A stretch of DNA of 64,000 bases from Dactylorhiza incarnata. Its lineage: Eukaryota; Streptophyta; Magnoliopsida; Asparagales; Orchidaceae. Positions 10,474-21,250 of this stretch are shown in pieces (position 1 is the stretch's first letter; the number at the start of each line of letters is the position of its first letter). A model generated the notes under the pieces. That model had not been told where the DNA came from. It searched no databases and saw nothing but the letters and a program-made list of their open reading frames with translations. The translations under genes and the position numbers were made by a program. Location: assembly GCA_033032865.1 (NCBI GenBank), contig JAWHQI010000019.1, positions 13,124,001 to 13,188,000 on the forward strand, in the 5' to 3' direction.

Positions 10474-10690
10474 ATTCCCCCCGGCTTGAAAGAACTCATC
10501 TTCGGTGAGTGAAGATGGTCATGCTCTCAGCGTAGCCTGGTGATAAATCGTGCAAGCTCCTCTGGGGAAATCCAGTAGCATCGGAGAATGGGCGGCAGCT
10601 CCAGCGGACAAGATATTGCGGCGAATCTCGCCCGCCCACGGCGGTGAAGTCATATGCAACAAACTGAAGTAAGTCTCTGGTGGTAGCTGG

Positions 10691-11044
10691 TTACTCTAAA
10701 TAAAATGTATCTCCGTCTGAAAGCTGGACTAGTGGAACCATCAGTGATGTAAGGCGGCCCTCATAGTGTGACTCATCATTCTGAGGCTGGGACGAAGTGG
10801 GAGGCAATACAGGAAGTTGTGACTCATACATGAGAGGGAAAAAGGGGTCCACATACACACACTCAGCATAGTATGGAATCAAGTCCTCTACCTTGACTAG
10901 TCGGTTTATCCCCATACGTTGAGGGATGTCAAACTCATATGCATTCGTACCGATCCATCGCATGACAGTGTAGGGACCCATTCGGCGAGCGCTTAATTTT
11001 TTTGTTGTTCCCGTTGGAAACCTCTCAAGTTGTATATGAATCAT
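10691..11044 (-). pseudogene. Integrase C-terminus remnant (gypsy)
   Basis: About 117 codons. The start region LERFPTGTTKKLSARRMGPY and the following NAYEFDIPQRMGINRLVKVE match the C-terminal GPF-type fold that ends gypsy pol proteins, ending with VEDLIPYY. It is followed on the minus strand by 200 non-coding bases and the polypurine tract, the expected place. Catalytic domains are not seen upstream. Confidence 0.78.
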
Positions 11045-11289
11045 CCTCTGCTCCCCAATTTCAGATATTTGATCCTTCTTGTGTTGGTCTGCTTGGTTTT
11101 ATGATAATCATTGTTTATTGCAATGCCACATCGGACAAATTCATGTTGTTCATGCGAATGATGCAAAACATACGATGAACATGAATCATGCAACATAGAA
11201 GAGTCGTGCACTATATAAGAATGACCATGCAAGTCATGCAACAGATGCAAATGAGTGGTGACTAACTGACTAAATGCGTATGATATATA

Positions 11290-12270
11290 TTAGTGAAAGT
11301 CCCTAAGGATTGATGGTTTATCTGGAGGCTCTTTGGGTGGGGTGTAGACAAATTTATTGAGTGTACAGAGACCACCCAACTGTTTGACTGAGACATTGGT
11401 AGTGAGTTGTGGAATCAGGATATGCTGGATATCTCCTAAGGGATGCAAATCATCGGGAGGCTCACCGGGTGGTCGATAGAAAAATTCGGCGTGAATGATG
11501 TCATCACCCAAAGGAACGTCGTAGATGGTGACAAAAGAGTGTGACGCACGGGTGTGGTAGGTACCTCTCAAATGATAAAGCCCGTCGGGTGGCTCACTAG
11601 GAGGTGTATACGAAAAATCATTGTGTACGTGATGATCCCTTGTGTGAAGACACTAACCATCCATACTAGAGTGAATGCCTTTTGGGAGGGGAAGCTCGGC
11701 AAATGAGCCTCTCGGGGACTTAATACCGAGGAGGTCAATGCTAGCCCCTTGACCCTCACAAGGGAGTGGTGGCTCATCAGGAGGTTTGCCAGGGGGTTCA
11801 TCAAATCATCCATCAATATGGTCACGATCCTCCATATGAGTACCTTCGAAAAGGGTGTTGTCCCCAAAAACGGGTGAGGAAACCACTAAGAGATCGACAC
11901 TAGGCTTTCGCCTCTCGGTCGTGATGAGGCTCGAGACAATGCTAAGGGTGGAGTGTGAAGAGCCCACACTCAAGTGTGGGTCAATCGGTATAGTGTCGAG
12001 GACTGGATCATTAGCTGAAGGGGACACTAGGTCTAAGTGAGATACGGAGGATGGATATACCATCACAGTGTCACTGGGCCACTCGTCCTCACTCTAGCGA
12101 CCACGCTACGAGTCATATTAGTATCACTCTCCACCTGTATCAAAAGGTCATGATCGGACTCGACTCCAACATCAAGTGGGAACTGAGTCTCATCTTGACA
12201 AGAATTAAAATCGGGTGTCGGGCCTCTCATGTCAGTGGGAGCACTACTAGACACGTTGGTGGCTTGACCT
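11290..12270 (-). pseudogene. Unknown ORF pieces in the pol-less element
   Basis: Three overlapping minus-strand frames (12,254-12,063; 12,066-11,806; 11,867-11,568 and 11,571-11,290) look like one broken protein. The C-terminal half repeats a Pro/Asp motif (PPGEPPDDLHPLGD, PPKEPPDKPSILRD). No protease, RT or RNase H signature is visible. It could be a divergent gag C-terminus or a captured sequence; I cannot tell. Confidence 0.4.
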
Positions 12271-12388
12271 AAATCCCTAGGCTTTCTCCTATTGATTCTT
12301 CTTCAGGCAGACCTAATGTGATCAAAATGAGCATTCAAGCGATCAAATTGATCAAGAACTAATCGTTGAAATTCGGTCTCGGGTATCT

Positions 12389-12769
12389 CTATTTACGGAA
12401 CACTAGGAGGGTCTTGACATGTGAAGTGAACCTGGCGATGGTGACCTCTATAGGGCTCCTGAAGGTCTCATCGAGACGGTCGTTCCTAACATAATCAGGT
12501 CGTGTTCGTGGGTGGACGTGAGCCCTACAAACGTGCAGTGGTGGCCGTGCATATACAGACTGGGGTCCCTCCACTAGACGAGATGCGTAGCGACGATGAC
12601 CTGAATGATAATCAACCCTACCATCATAAAGCTGTGTCGGGGTGTAATGATGATAACGTGAGGATCTATCATCATGGTGATCGTCTCTAACATATCGTGA
12701 CGAAGGGTCGACACGATATCTAAAAGGTGTGTACTGCGACTTAGAATAATTGTCGTGATAATACGCCAT
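12389..12769 (-). pseudogene. Gag-position ORF of the pol-less element
   Basis: It starts with ATG about 50 bases after the primer site and encodes about 126 residues rich in Tyr, His, Arg and Asp (MAYYHDNYSKSQYTPF). Position argues for gag; no Gag domain motif can be recognised. A stop-interrupted helical segment (QRLVLDQFDRLNAHFDHIRS) follows at 12,300-12,360. Confidence 0.5.
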
Positions 12770-12818
12770 TTGATACTACCTATAGACTTAATGACTGCAT
12801 GCCGAAAGAGTGCACGAA

Positions 12819-12834
12819 CCTTGCTTTGATACCA
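12819..12834 (-). promoter_or_regulatory. Primer binding site, iMet variant
   Basis: On the minus strand TGGTATCAAAGCAAGG, two bases beyond the LTR that begins at 12,837. It differs by one base (CAAAG for CAGAG) from the usual site. Confidence 0.8.
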
Positions 12835-12836
12835 TT

Positions 12837-14111
12837 TGATGCAGGACAAATCTATAGGTGGCGGAAGACCGATGCCCTAACCCTAGATGCAGTGCAAACA
12901 ATCACGCGATGAATGCATAAGACCTACGACGACCCTAAAATGACATGCAAGCGGACATGCAATCCCATAAAATGTCAATTTAATGCAAATGCAAATGCTA
13001 AGGACAGTCCGATTTAGTTACCAATAAACAATTATTTAAAATAAATACCGTCCGAGCAGATTCGTTCAAAGCAAATTTAATTGAAATAGCAAACCTGAAT
13101 TTACAAATACTTGAGGTGCAAATAATTTTATGCATGTGCCGAATAAGTCCTGCAAATCAAGTAATTTTGCGAAAACAAAAGCCGATAGTTTCGTATCCAA
13201 CAAAATAAAATCCAAATAGTCAATAATAGAAAGCAATAAACACCAAACTATGATTCACATATGTAGGCGGCGGCTATGCATGGCGTGGGAGCGACCGGAG
13301 GGCTGCTGGAAGGGATTCGGGCTGCTGTAATGTAAAGACAGCTGGTAGGGCTGGATCCACGAGAGGAAATGGCTGCTGGGGTGGTCGGCTGATTTGGGGG
13401 TGATACGGGACTGTGGTGGAATGGAGGGGCTTTGAGGGGGCTGCCTGAATGCCTACTGGAGAAATAAGAGTACAAAAAAAGGATTCACACTGGATTCCAA
13501 GCAGAGTTGTCACGGGAAAGGCAGGGGAGGGGGAATTTCTCCAGAAAGCAGAAATCGATGATGGTGGGGGATGTAAACAGTGGACCGATGCGAAAAGTGA
13601 CTGGAGTGAGGGGAGAGGGCTGGTATCGGACTGGACTAGGGCTGAAGTGCGGCACGGGGGAGTTCTGGGAGGAAAAAGGCGGACTGGGAGGCGGTTTGCG
13701 GGAGGAGCGGGATGTGCGACTGGGGCCGGTTGCAGGGGAGGCGGGATGTGTGGTTGGATCGATGGGGTAGAAGTGGGCGAACGAAGAAGAGGAAGACCTG
13801 GAGTCACACCAAGGAGGGAGCTCGACGTCGCACTGAAGAAGAGGGCCTCACGGATCCACCGGAGGAAGACCGATGGTTTTAGTATTCTGAACCAAAACAT
13901 CGATGCCAAAACCGTTGCATGCACTCGTATATAAAATAAAACAACTACCAGGGCACCCGGATCGAACGGCTTACAATGCTCGACTTGATCGGGTGTCAAA
14001 TATGACTCGAAGATAATAAATAAATACACAAACTCGATTTGAACGACCATCCAGACGCATCTTTGGGCTCGGATTGTCCGAATGGGTGGTGGATCATGGC
14101 GAACTCCATCA
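12837..14111 (-). repeat. 5' LTR of the pol-less gypsy element
   Basis: 1275 bp; on the plus strand it starts TGATGCAGG and ends CTCCATCA, giving TG...CA on either strand. The right 760 bp match the truncated left LTR. The minus-strand ORF inside (14,050-13,274) is LTR sequence, not a gene. Confidence 0.85.
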
Positions 14112-14474
14112 CTTCCTTGACCTACCCTTCCAAATGGAGTAAAATATAATGGGAGCCGAAGGGTTTAATTTATGTTACCATCGTAGTGAGAGGGACAAGT
14201 TTCAAAATATTTCAAATATTCCCCTCACCCGGGTTACATGTTGTGCACATAAATTAAAGTACAATGAAAAATAGGATAATGCACGTCGTCCGCGATCGCG
14301 CGTCGTCAGCCCATAACAAGAGCCTTGCAAGAAATTTCTCACTATCTATATGTAAATGTGACTGATGCCTTGCTGGTATTATGTTTACCAAGACCAATAT
14401 TTCTGATGTGTTGCAATTTTTTTGCATCATTCCTAACATTTCTCTGGCTCATATTCATGTCCATATCTTCTCAG
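14112..14474 (+). other. Intron sequence upstream of a host exon
   Basis: AT-rich, T-rich toward the end, closing with a good acceptor (TTCTCAG, 14,468-14,474). Earlier exons of the gene must lie left of the transposon cluster or outside the window; none was recognised. Confidence 0.55.
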
Positions 14475-14560
14475 GATCACGCAGCACTTAATGGTATGGA
14501 TGCTGACGATCAAAATTTTGATGAAAAATTGAGTGAAGAAAACCTGCAACTCTTCAATAG
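14475..14560 (+). CDS. Host gene exon, acidic segment of a coiled-coil-like protein
   Basis: The exon follows acceptor TCTCAG and ends AATAG|GTAGCT. It encodes an acidic segment (GMDADDQNFDEKLSEENLQL) and ends two bases into an Arg codon, completed by the first base of the exon at 26,487. It is unlike the surrounding transposons: no stop, correct phase, conserved-looking sequence. The start of the gene is not visible. Product unknown; the C-terminal exons indicate a coiled coil. Confidence 0.7.
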
Positions 14561-15372
14561 GTAGCTACTAGTCCTTATACAAAGTATAATTGATATTTTT
14601 CTCCATTTTTATTGGAAAAAAAAATTTTGTGCAAGTACTATGCTTGGTTCATATTGTTGTTCAACTAGATTTGCAAACTCAATAACTACTGATACGTAGT
14701 ATAATATCAATTTTCAATACAGTATTTATTAATATTTCGGCAGGATTTACTGGCTCTTCTTATGTGTTCCTTTCTCCTGTGCTGATTATTTATTAACACG
14801 CATGAACTTTAGTTGTATTATATGATGGTATTCATGAATTCTATTGCTTGACTGTGAGCATAGTAAAGGGTGCTGATCAAATTAGTTGTTGAAAAAAATA
14901 GTCCTTTGAATGCATGTACCCTTTGTGTCCTTTGAATGCATCTTCATCAATAGTTTTATTCCAACTATTTGTGGTCTGTTTTATGCATCCTTGTTTTTCA
15001 TTAGTCTGTCCATGCGTTCGGTGAGATATTAAACCTAGTCAATGCAAATATTATATTATAAGTTCTATGCATGTTTCGTTTGGTCTTTCTTTTTCCCAAT
15101 CTCTTGACTTAAAACCCATTAGTTGTATGTGGAGGGGCTAAGTGCACAAGGCTTTGTTAGTTTTCCAATTTAGTTTTCCAATATAGGATCTTTTAGCCTC
15201 TTTAACGTCAATTACATTTTTATTGGCTAACGTGAGAGTGAGTTGTTAGATCTACATTGCTCTTATACCATGGTAGAATCTAAGCATCCAACCTAAGGTC
15301 AATTGATTGTTGGCCGAGGGGCTCATCATCTATGTGAACTACACCATGATATATTAGTTTCCTAATGTAAGA

Positions 15373-15535
15373 CTAAAAAGGGCAGCACGGTGCACAAAGC
15401 ATCCCTGCGTTGTGAGGGTCTGGGGAAGGGTCCCACCACAAGGGTGAAATGTAAGCAAACCTTATCCTGTATTTTTGCAAGAGGCTGCTTTCAGGACTGG
15501 AACCCGTGATCTCAAGGTCACACGGCCGCACGGAC
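15373..15535 (-). mobile_element. Au-like SINE, 5' truncated
   Basis: Read on the minus strand it shows a tRNA-type B box GGGTTCCAGTCC (15,494-15,505) preceded by GTGACCTTGAGATCAC, then GCAGCCTCTTGCA, and a 3' end GTGCACCGTGCTGCCCTTTT. These are hallmarks of the Au SINE family of flowering plants, including the T-rich 3' end. The A-box end is missing. Such elements use LINE machinery. The family name is from memory of the consensus. Confidence 0.68.
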
Positions 15536-15950
15536 TGTTTTAAATGTCCTCCGACATGTCGGACATGTCGTTTTTGAGGATAAACCGATATATTTTTTCT
15601 AAAAAAAATAGATTATGTCCTTTAGCAAAATATAGGCCAATATATCCCACTTTTTCGATATTTCGGCCGACACTTCATTTGAACATATCGTCCGCTATTT
15701 ATTCTATGTTATTTTAAGTGACTAGTAGTATATGTCTAGATCACATATATTTGCTGTATTATTTATTCTTAAATCAATTAGGTATGTTGTTTCATTTTTT
15801 GTGTTATTATTATAATCAATTTTACATTTATTAGTTGTTATTTGTACGTTTTTAACATAATTTATTAAGTTTGAAAAGATATATAATCAATCAAACATAT
15901 TTAGGTTTAAATTTTTATTATTTACTATAAATTTAGTGCTGAAGAAGTGA
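15536..15950. other. AT-rich intron sequence with palindromes
   Basis: No ORF. CGACATGTCGGACATGTCG near 15,552-15,570 contains overlapping palindromes and similar sequence recurs around 15,680. The remainder is AT-rich. Confidence 0.4.
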
Positions 15951-16742
15951 CCGCAGCCCGTGCTCCCTACCTCTGAATTTCGTGTGACCGTATCCCGTGC
16001 GGTCTCAATTTCGTGTGACCGCATCCCGTGCTGCCTCCTTCTGGAGTTGATTCTCTTCCTCCTCCTCCTTTTATACTCCCCTCTCTGACAGCCGAGTCCC
16101 ACAGCTGGTCAGCTGTTCGCCCTTCCCTGCGATCTGCTTTTTTTCCTGACCGCGACTCTGTCCGCGCCATTTTGCGTCCGAGACCACTTTGTCTCACTTG
16201 CCAAGGCCGCGAGCTCTCCTGCGAGTCCTGCTCTAATGCGCGCTCTTCGGTTCTACGAGCTATATTGTTCTGCGAGCTCTCTTGTCCGTTGTCACCTGAC
16301 CGCTACGAGCTCTTCAGACCATAGCTTCTCCAGACCACGAGCTCTTCAAACCGTAGTCTCCCCTGCGAGCTCTCCAGTCCGCTGACTTCAGACTGCAGCC
16401 TGTGTCGCTTGTCGAGATCGCGAGCACTCCTGTGAGCTCTCCTGTTCTCCTGCGAGCCCTTTGGTTCGGCGAGCCCTCCAGTCCGCTGTCATCTGACCTC
16501 CGCGAGCTCTCCAAGACCGCAGCCTCTCCAGACCGCAGCCCCTCCTGCGGGCTCTCCTGTCCGCTGTCTCCAGACCGCAGCTTGTCCAGACCGCTGTCAT
16601 CTGACCGCCGCGAGCTCTCCAGACCGCAGACTCTCCAGACCGCAGCCTCTCTTGCGGGCTCTCCTGTCCGCTCTCTCCAGACCGCAGCATGTCCTGACCG
16701 CGCACTGCGTCTCTTGGCCGCTTTCCCTCCTCGCTTTCTTCT
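15951..16742 (+). repeat. GC-rich leader of copia 1 with degenerate tandem repeats
   Basis: From about 16,200 to 16,700 the phrase CCAGACCGCAG with GCGAGCTCTCC and TGCGGGCTCTCCTGTCCGCT recurs many times in irregular tandem order. Open frames here on both strands follow from this composition and are not genes. Confidence 0.6.
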
Positions 16743-17978
16743 ATGGCCGAAAATAATGCTTTGTCTCTCCCGGCTCGTGCTGCGGCTCCTCTTCCTGAAG
16801 TTCGTGATGAGCATAGGATCACCACAATCTCTCTTAGTGGGAAGAAGAATTTTGTGGAATGGGTGCACTATGTTCGTCGTGTTCTCCAGACAAAGGGCCT
16901 CCTTCATCATCTGACAAAGGTCACTCCATCTAAGCCCACCGAGGAATGGCAGCGTGACGACGGTCGTGTCCAATCGTGGATTCTAAATTCGATGAAGAGT
17001 GAACTATATCGAATGACGATGTATCATGAGACGGCCAAAGCTATGTGGGAGGAGCTTCACTCCTTTTATTCTGGCAAGGACAGCTTGCAACATCTCTTTG
17101 ACATCATCACGGACCTTCAGTCTTTGGACCCAGGGGTGACTGGCGACCTCACCTCGTTTGTGGCACGGTCCAAAACTTTAGTAGAAGCCTGGCTTCAGCA
17201 TCAACCACCTACTACTGATCTCGCTGCACAACGGACTCAGAACGAAGCAGTTGGCATCTCCATGATGATGGCACGTCTTCCGCCTTACCTCCACAGCATC
17301 CGGGCTCAAATACTCTCCTCCTCCACTATTCCTTCCTTATCAGATGTGTGTTCTATGTTGTTGAAGGTTACACCACCCCCTGAGGCTCCCGGGACTCTCT
17401 CTCCGGCTCTGCTCCAACGGTCTTCTCCACCTCCCTCTACTCCTCCAACCTCTCGTGGAGGTCGCACTTCTTCTTGGGGAAAGGGTCGGAATAGTCGTGC
17501 TTCCTTCAAGTGCACTTACTGTGGCCGGGATGGTCATCTCAAGGCCACGTGTTACCGTAAGCACGGTAAGCCACAACCAACGCAGGCCTCTATTGCCACT
17601 AATGCTCCCACAAACAATCAAACCGACATTGATGCATTGCGCACCCAACTCCAGCAGATTCAAGGGATGCTCAGCCGTTCCTCCAGCTCTGTCGCATCTG
17701 TCTCCGAAGAAGGTATCTCCTGTCTCTCTCATAGTTCAACCTGGATTATGGACTCCGGGGCAACACACCATATTACCCCGAAGCAACCTTCTTCCTACTC
17801 AAACGTTGAACATCCAAAGTACATTACTGTGGGCAATGGGGACACCACTCCGGTTTCTGGATCAGCCGATGTTTCTCTTACTCCTCCATCTCTCTTCGCT
17901 CGGTTCTACACATTCTGGGCTCTCCGTTTAATCTTCTCTCCATTAGTCGCCGTACAAAAGACCTTAATTGCTATGTAA
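16743..17978 (+). pseudogene. Gag and protease of copia 1
   Basis: The ATG at 16,743 begins a copia Gag: SLSGKKNFVEWVHYVRRVL, MTMYHETAKAMWEELHSFYS and a long helical region. A canonical zinc knuckle CTYCGRDGHLKATC (CX2CX4HX4C) lies near residue 256-269 and the protease site WIMDSGATHHI near residue 335-345. The frame is lost after about residue 380, before the pre-integrase region, and ends at 17,978. Confidence 0.88.
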
Positions 17979-18029
17979 CTTTCTTTTCACCTCTTTTGTT
18001 GTGCAGGATCGAAGAACGTAGACTATCAT

Positions 18030-18723
18030 TGGTAAAGGGCACCTGTCGAATGGGCTCTACACTCTGGAACTTCACCCCACGATTCTCTCAGTCATTAATA
18101 CTGTTGATTGGCATAGGCGACTTGGACATGCCCCTCTTCCAATTTTCAAGAAAGCTCTTCTGGATATCACCCTCAACGACTTCACCTGCGAGTCATTTAT
18201 CTTCGGCAAACAACATCGTTCTTATTTCTCTCCTCATTGTACTCGGAGTGATGCTCCTTTTATGTTAGTTCATTCTGATATTTGGGGACCTTATAAAGTA
18301 ACAAGTAGATTTGGGTGTCGTTATTTCATAACGTTTATTGATGATTACTCGTGCATGACATGGTTATATTTACTTCATGATCGTTCTGAAATAACTCGTG
18401 TATTTTGTGCCTTCATTACTGAAACACGCAACCAATTCTTCACCTCCATTAAAACTATAAGAACCGACAATGCTAGAGAATACACAGGTAACATGTTTAC
18501 GAATTTATGTACCGAGTTTGGAATTATCCACCAAACCTCATGCGCATACACCCCACAACAAAATGGGGTAGCTCAACGAAAAAATCGTCACTTCCTTGAG
18601 GTCGCTCGCTCTCTGATGTTTCAAATGCAGGTTCCCAAAGTTTATTGGCATTTCGGTGTCCACGGCCTGTTACCTCATCAACCGCATGCCCTCTTCTCTT
18701 CTCAACTTCGCAACTCCTTTTAG
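18030..18723 (+). pseudogene. Pre-integrase and integrase core of copia 1
   Basis: It opens with GHLSNGLYTLEL and WHRRLGH (GAG-pre-integrase). The core shows HSDIWGP and RTDNAREY with two catalytic Asp. The third catalytic residue is lost: the usual GVAERKN is GVAQRKN here (CAA at 18,574-18,576). The frame shifts near 18,660. Confidence 0.86.
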
Positions 18724-19018
18724 CCTTCTGTTTCCCTCCATCCCTCCCTTTACTATCACACCTCGTGTCTTCGGCTGCACTTGTTATGTTCACAATCTTG
18801 GTCCGACCACCGACAAGCTTGCTCCACGTGCTACCAAATATATGTTTGTCAGTTACTCTCGCACTCAGAAAGATTATGTTTGCTACTCTCCGAGTGACCG
18901 AAAGGTTGTTACCTCTGCGGATGTCACTTTCCTCGAAGAGCAGCCCTATCACTCCACACCTAATGTTCCTCCTACACCTCCTACCATTCCTCGAACAGTC
19001 TCCCCGGGCATGGTTTGA
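18656..19018 (+). pseudogene. Integrase C-terminal region of copia 1, ending at a deletion
   Basis: Continues the integrase in another frame (ACYLINRMPSSLL, RVFGCTCYVH, RATKYMFVSYSRTQKDY, SADVTFLEEQPY). It stops at 19,016-19,018 just after the sequence jumps into RT. Confidence 0.83.
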
Positions 19019-20069
19019 CAAGTTCAGTCAGGTTGTTCGTGATGTGGGGTTCACTCGAAGCTCGTCTGACTTCTCTTTATTCACTCGTCATAGACCGTCA
19101 GGCACTGTGATTCTCATGGTATATGTCGATGATATTTTGATAATGGGAGATGATCTATACGGAATACATATGATCAAGCAACATTTGGCCTCTGTCTTTC
19201 AAACTAAAGACCTGGGGAACCTTCGGTACTTTCTTGGTCTCGAAATCTCCTGACGTCCTGATGGTCTTGTTCTGTCTTAACGAAAATACTGTCTTGAACT
19301 GCTTCGTGACGCTGGCTACTCTGGATGCAATCCTGCTGACACTCCTATGGATATCAATCACAAGCTCTGTGCTCATGCCGCAGACTCCGATTTACTCCTT
19401 CCAAACCCGGAGTATTATCGTCGCCTTGTGGGGAAACTGATATATCTAACGGTTACAAGACCTAATATATCCTTTGTTGTTAGAGTTGTTAGTTGTTTTA
19501 TGCATGCACCACGTATCTCTCATGTTTAGGCAGTTGAGCGCATTCTTCAATACTTGAAGACCGCTCCTGGACAAAGACTTGTATACAAGCCCTCTTCATC
19601 TCCCTTATCTCTTACTGCATACTCTGATGCTGATTATGCTCGCTCCCTGGATGATCGTCGTTCCACAAGTGGATATTGTACATATTTTGGTGGACACCTT
19701 ATCACCTGGCGTAGCAATAAGCAATCAATGGTTGCTCACTCGTCCACCGAAGCAGAGTATCAGTCAATGACCGTTGCTGTATCTGAGTTCACCTAGCTAG
19801 AAAGCCTTCTCAGTGACCTTGGTGTAAAACTTCTCTCACCTGACACTCTCTATTGTGACAGTCAAGCTGCTATACATATTGTCAAGAATCCTGTTTTTCA
19901 TGAACGAACAAAACACATCGAAGTCGACTGTCACTTCATTCGGGAGAAGGTACAACTCAGGAAACTGGAGTTAATACATGTTCCTATTGCCGAACAAATT
20001 GCGGATATTCTCACGAAGGCTTTACCACGTCCACTATATTATCAGTTCTTGTCCAAGCTTGGTGCTTGA
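19004..20069 (+). pseudogene. RT (C-terminal half) and RNase H of copia 1
   Basis: Starts abruptly at SPRAWFDKFSQ, a mid-RT motif, so the RT fingers and first catalytic Asp are deleted. MVYVDDILI is intact; TKDLGNLRYFLGLEIS precedes a stop and frame change at 19,253. A later frame has CNPADTPM, a stop at 19,527-19,529, and RNase H: TAYSDADYA, STSGYC, SSTEAEYQSM, stop 19,794-19,796, DSQAAIHIVKNPVFHERTKH, and TKALP before TGA 20,067-20,069. Confidence 0.86.
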
Positions 20070-20075
20070 GGGGAG

Positions 20076-20282
20076 TGTTAAAGAAATCATGTAAAAAGAC
20101 CCAGTAACAAAGGCCCATTTAGGTTCTTTCTCTTTGTAGTTATTAGTCCCACGTCTTAGAATGAGATTTCCTATCCCCTCTCTCTTCTATGTAAATGTAC
20201 AAATACTTGTTGTAATACGGTGAAGAAATACAAAGGATTGATATTTTTATCAAGTTTATTTCTCTCATGGTATTTTTCTACA
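20076..20282 (+). repeat. 3' LTR of copia 1
   Basis: Begins TGTTAAAGAAATC right after the purine run GAGGGGAG (20,068-20,075) and the RNase H stop. The end is ambiguous: CA at 20,266-20,267 or at 20,281-20,282. No second copy exists here for comparison. Confidence 0.72.
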
Positions 20283-20878
20283 GTAACCATTGCCCTACCT
20301 ATATTTTCTATTTTTTTCTTGAATCCGTCTTCATTTCTCATCTTTGTTATTGGTAACTTTGCGGCTTCCACTTGGTTCCATACCAGATGCATGTCCTAAT
20401 TGCAGTTTTTTGACCCTTGAGTTTCCATGATATTCTTAATATTCTTGACACGCTGACTAGGAGATCAACAAGTAAGATAATATTGTCTCGTAGACACGCT
20501 GCTAGGGGAATACAAAGGTCTCGTAGACAAGTAAGATAATATTGTCTTGGAAGAAGCATGAAAGAGCAACAAGAATAACAAAGGAAATGAGTTAAAAGAT
20601 CAAGAAGAAACCAATTCGTGTAAGTGGTTAGTTATTAGTTTAGGGTAAATTGTGTCAATTATATGGTTAGTGGGTCAGTACGTTAGTGTTTCTTAATGAG
20701 AGAAATTATTTGGTCCGACACTTGGACCTCAAAAAATAGGTCCGACGTTTAATTTATAATAGGAAAATGACTTTTTTTATTGAAAATTATCTCATTAAAA
20801 CAAAATCAGTCTCTTAAAAAATCCTAAAAAACTGATCTTTGAAAAACAATATGATCAGTTTTTAGTGTGTAGAAGTAT
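20283..20878. other. Plain intron sequence between copia 1 and chromovirus 2
   Basis: AT-rich. A direct duplication of AAGTAAGATAATATTGTCT occurs at about 20,471 and 20,530. Nothing else supportable. Confidence 0.4.
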
Positions 20879-20883
20879 GCTAC

Positions 20884-21217
20884 TGATGCGTTCCGGGTCT
20901 GGCGGGAGTAATTTTGGGGGTTCTGGAGTGGTATTTTTGTAATGTGGCACTTCTTATATTAAGCTTTTGGTGGGCTGTTTAGATTATGCTATTTTGTTAT
21001 GTGATTTGGAGTCCGATAGCAGCTGGGAGAGTGTTCCCTTGCTGATTTTCTGCCGCCTGTTCAGGGAGTCCCCTTAGGGCTGGTTTGGGTGTTTTTAGAG
21101 TTCTGTTTCCTGCTTTCAATTTGTGTATTTCACTTGGATTGTGGATCCCTGTATGCGTATTTCACCTGGTAAGGAAGATTACTGTTTCATTGCTCCATTT
21201 GCATTTGTATTGCATCA
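20884..21217 (+). repeat. 5' LTR of chromovirus 2
   Basis: 334 bp, TGATGCG...GCATCA, ending with the short inverted terminal sequence TGATGC/GCATCA. About 97 percent identical to the 3' LTR by hand count. Confidence 0.95.
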
Positions 21218-21218
21218 C

Positions 21219-21230
21219 TGGTATCAGAGC
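21219..21230 (+). promoter_or_regulatory. Primer binding site, tRNA-iMet
   Basis: TGGTATCAGAGC, a full match to the usual plant site, one base after the LTR. Confidence 0.93.
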
Positions 21231-21250
21231 AGGGGCGGGTAGGAGACATC

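Larger units (their letters stand above)
9700..14111 (-). mobile_element. Minus-strand gypsy derivative, pol mostly missing
   Basis: Two long homologous copies flank a 2.4-kb interior. On the minus strand the order is LTR (14,111-12,837), primer site, a gag-position ORF, unknown ORF pieces, an integrase C-terminus, a polypurine tract (10,474-10,483, CCCCCC on plus) and a second LTR (10,473 down to about 9700, truncated). RT, RNase H and the integrase core are absent, so it is an internal deletion or a non-autonomous family. No duplication can be checked, because the left LTR is broken. Confidence 0.82.
15951..20282 (+). mobile_element. Ty1/copia element 1, 5' truncated and internally deleted
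   Basis: Order gag, protease, integrase, RT, RNase H, as in copia. A 3' LTR is present at 20,076-20,282 but no matching 5' LTR or primer site was found, so the left end (given as 15,951, where the GC-rich leader starts) is approximate. RT has lost its N-terminal half by deletion. Several stops and frameshifts make it non-functional. It is sense-oriented within the host intron. Confidence 0.85.

Noticed and set aside
13274..14050. 258-codon minus-strand ORF rich in Pro
   Set aside because: Lies wholly within an LTR, and the homologous stretch of the other LTR copy is not open over the same length.
14325..14474. Hydrophobic N-terminal extension of the host exon (possible membrane segment)
   Set aside because: It is T-rich intron sequence ending in a good acceptor; the hydrophobic residues come from poly-T codons.
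15494..15505. tRNA gene
   Set aside because: Only a B-box-like motif is present and no cloverleaf can be drawn; it belongs to the SINE.
16314..16973. 219-codon minus-strand ORF
   Set aside because: Opposite strand of the GC-rich tandem leader of copia 1; low-complexity Arg/Ser sequence.
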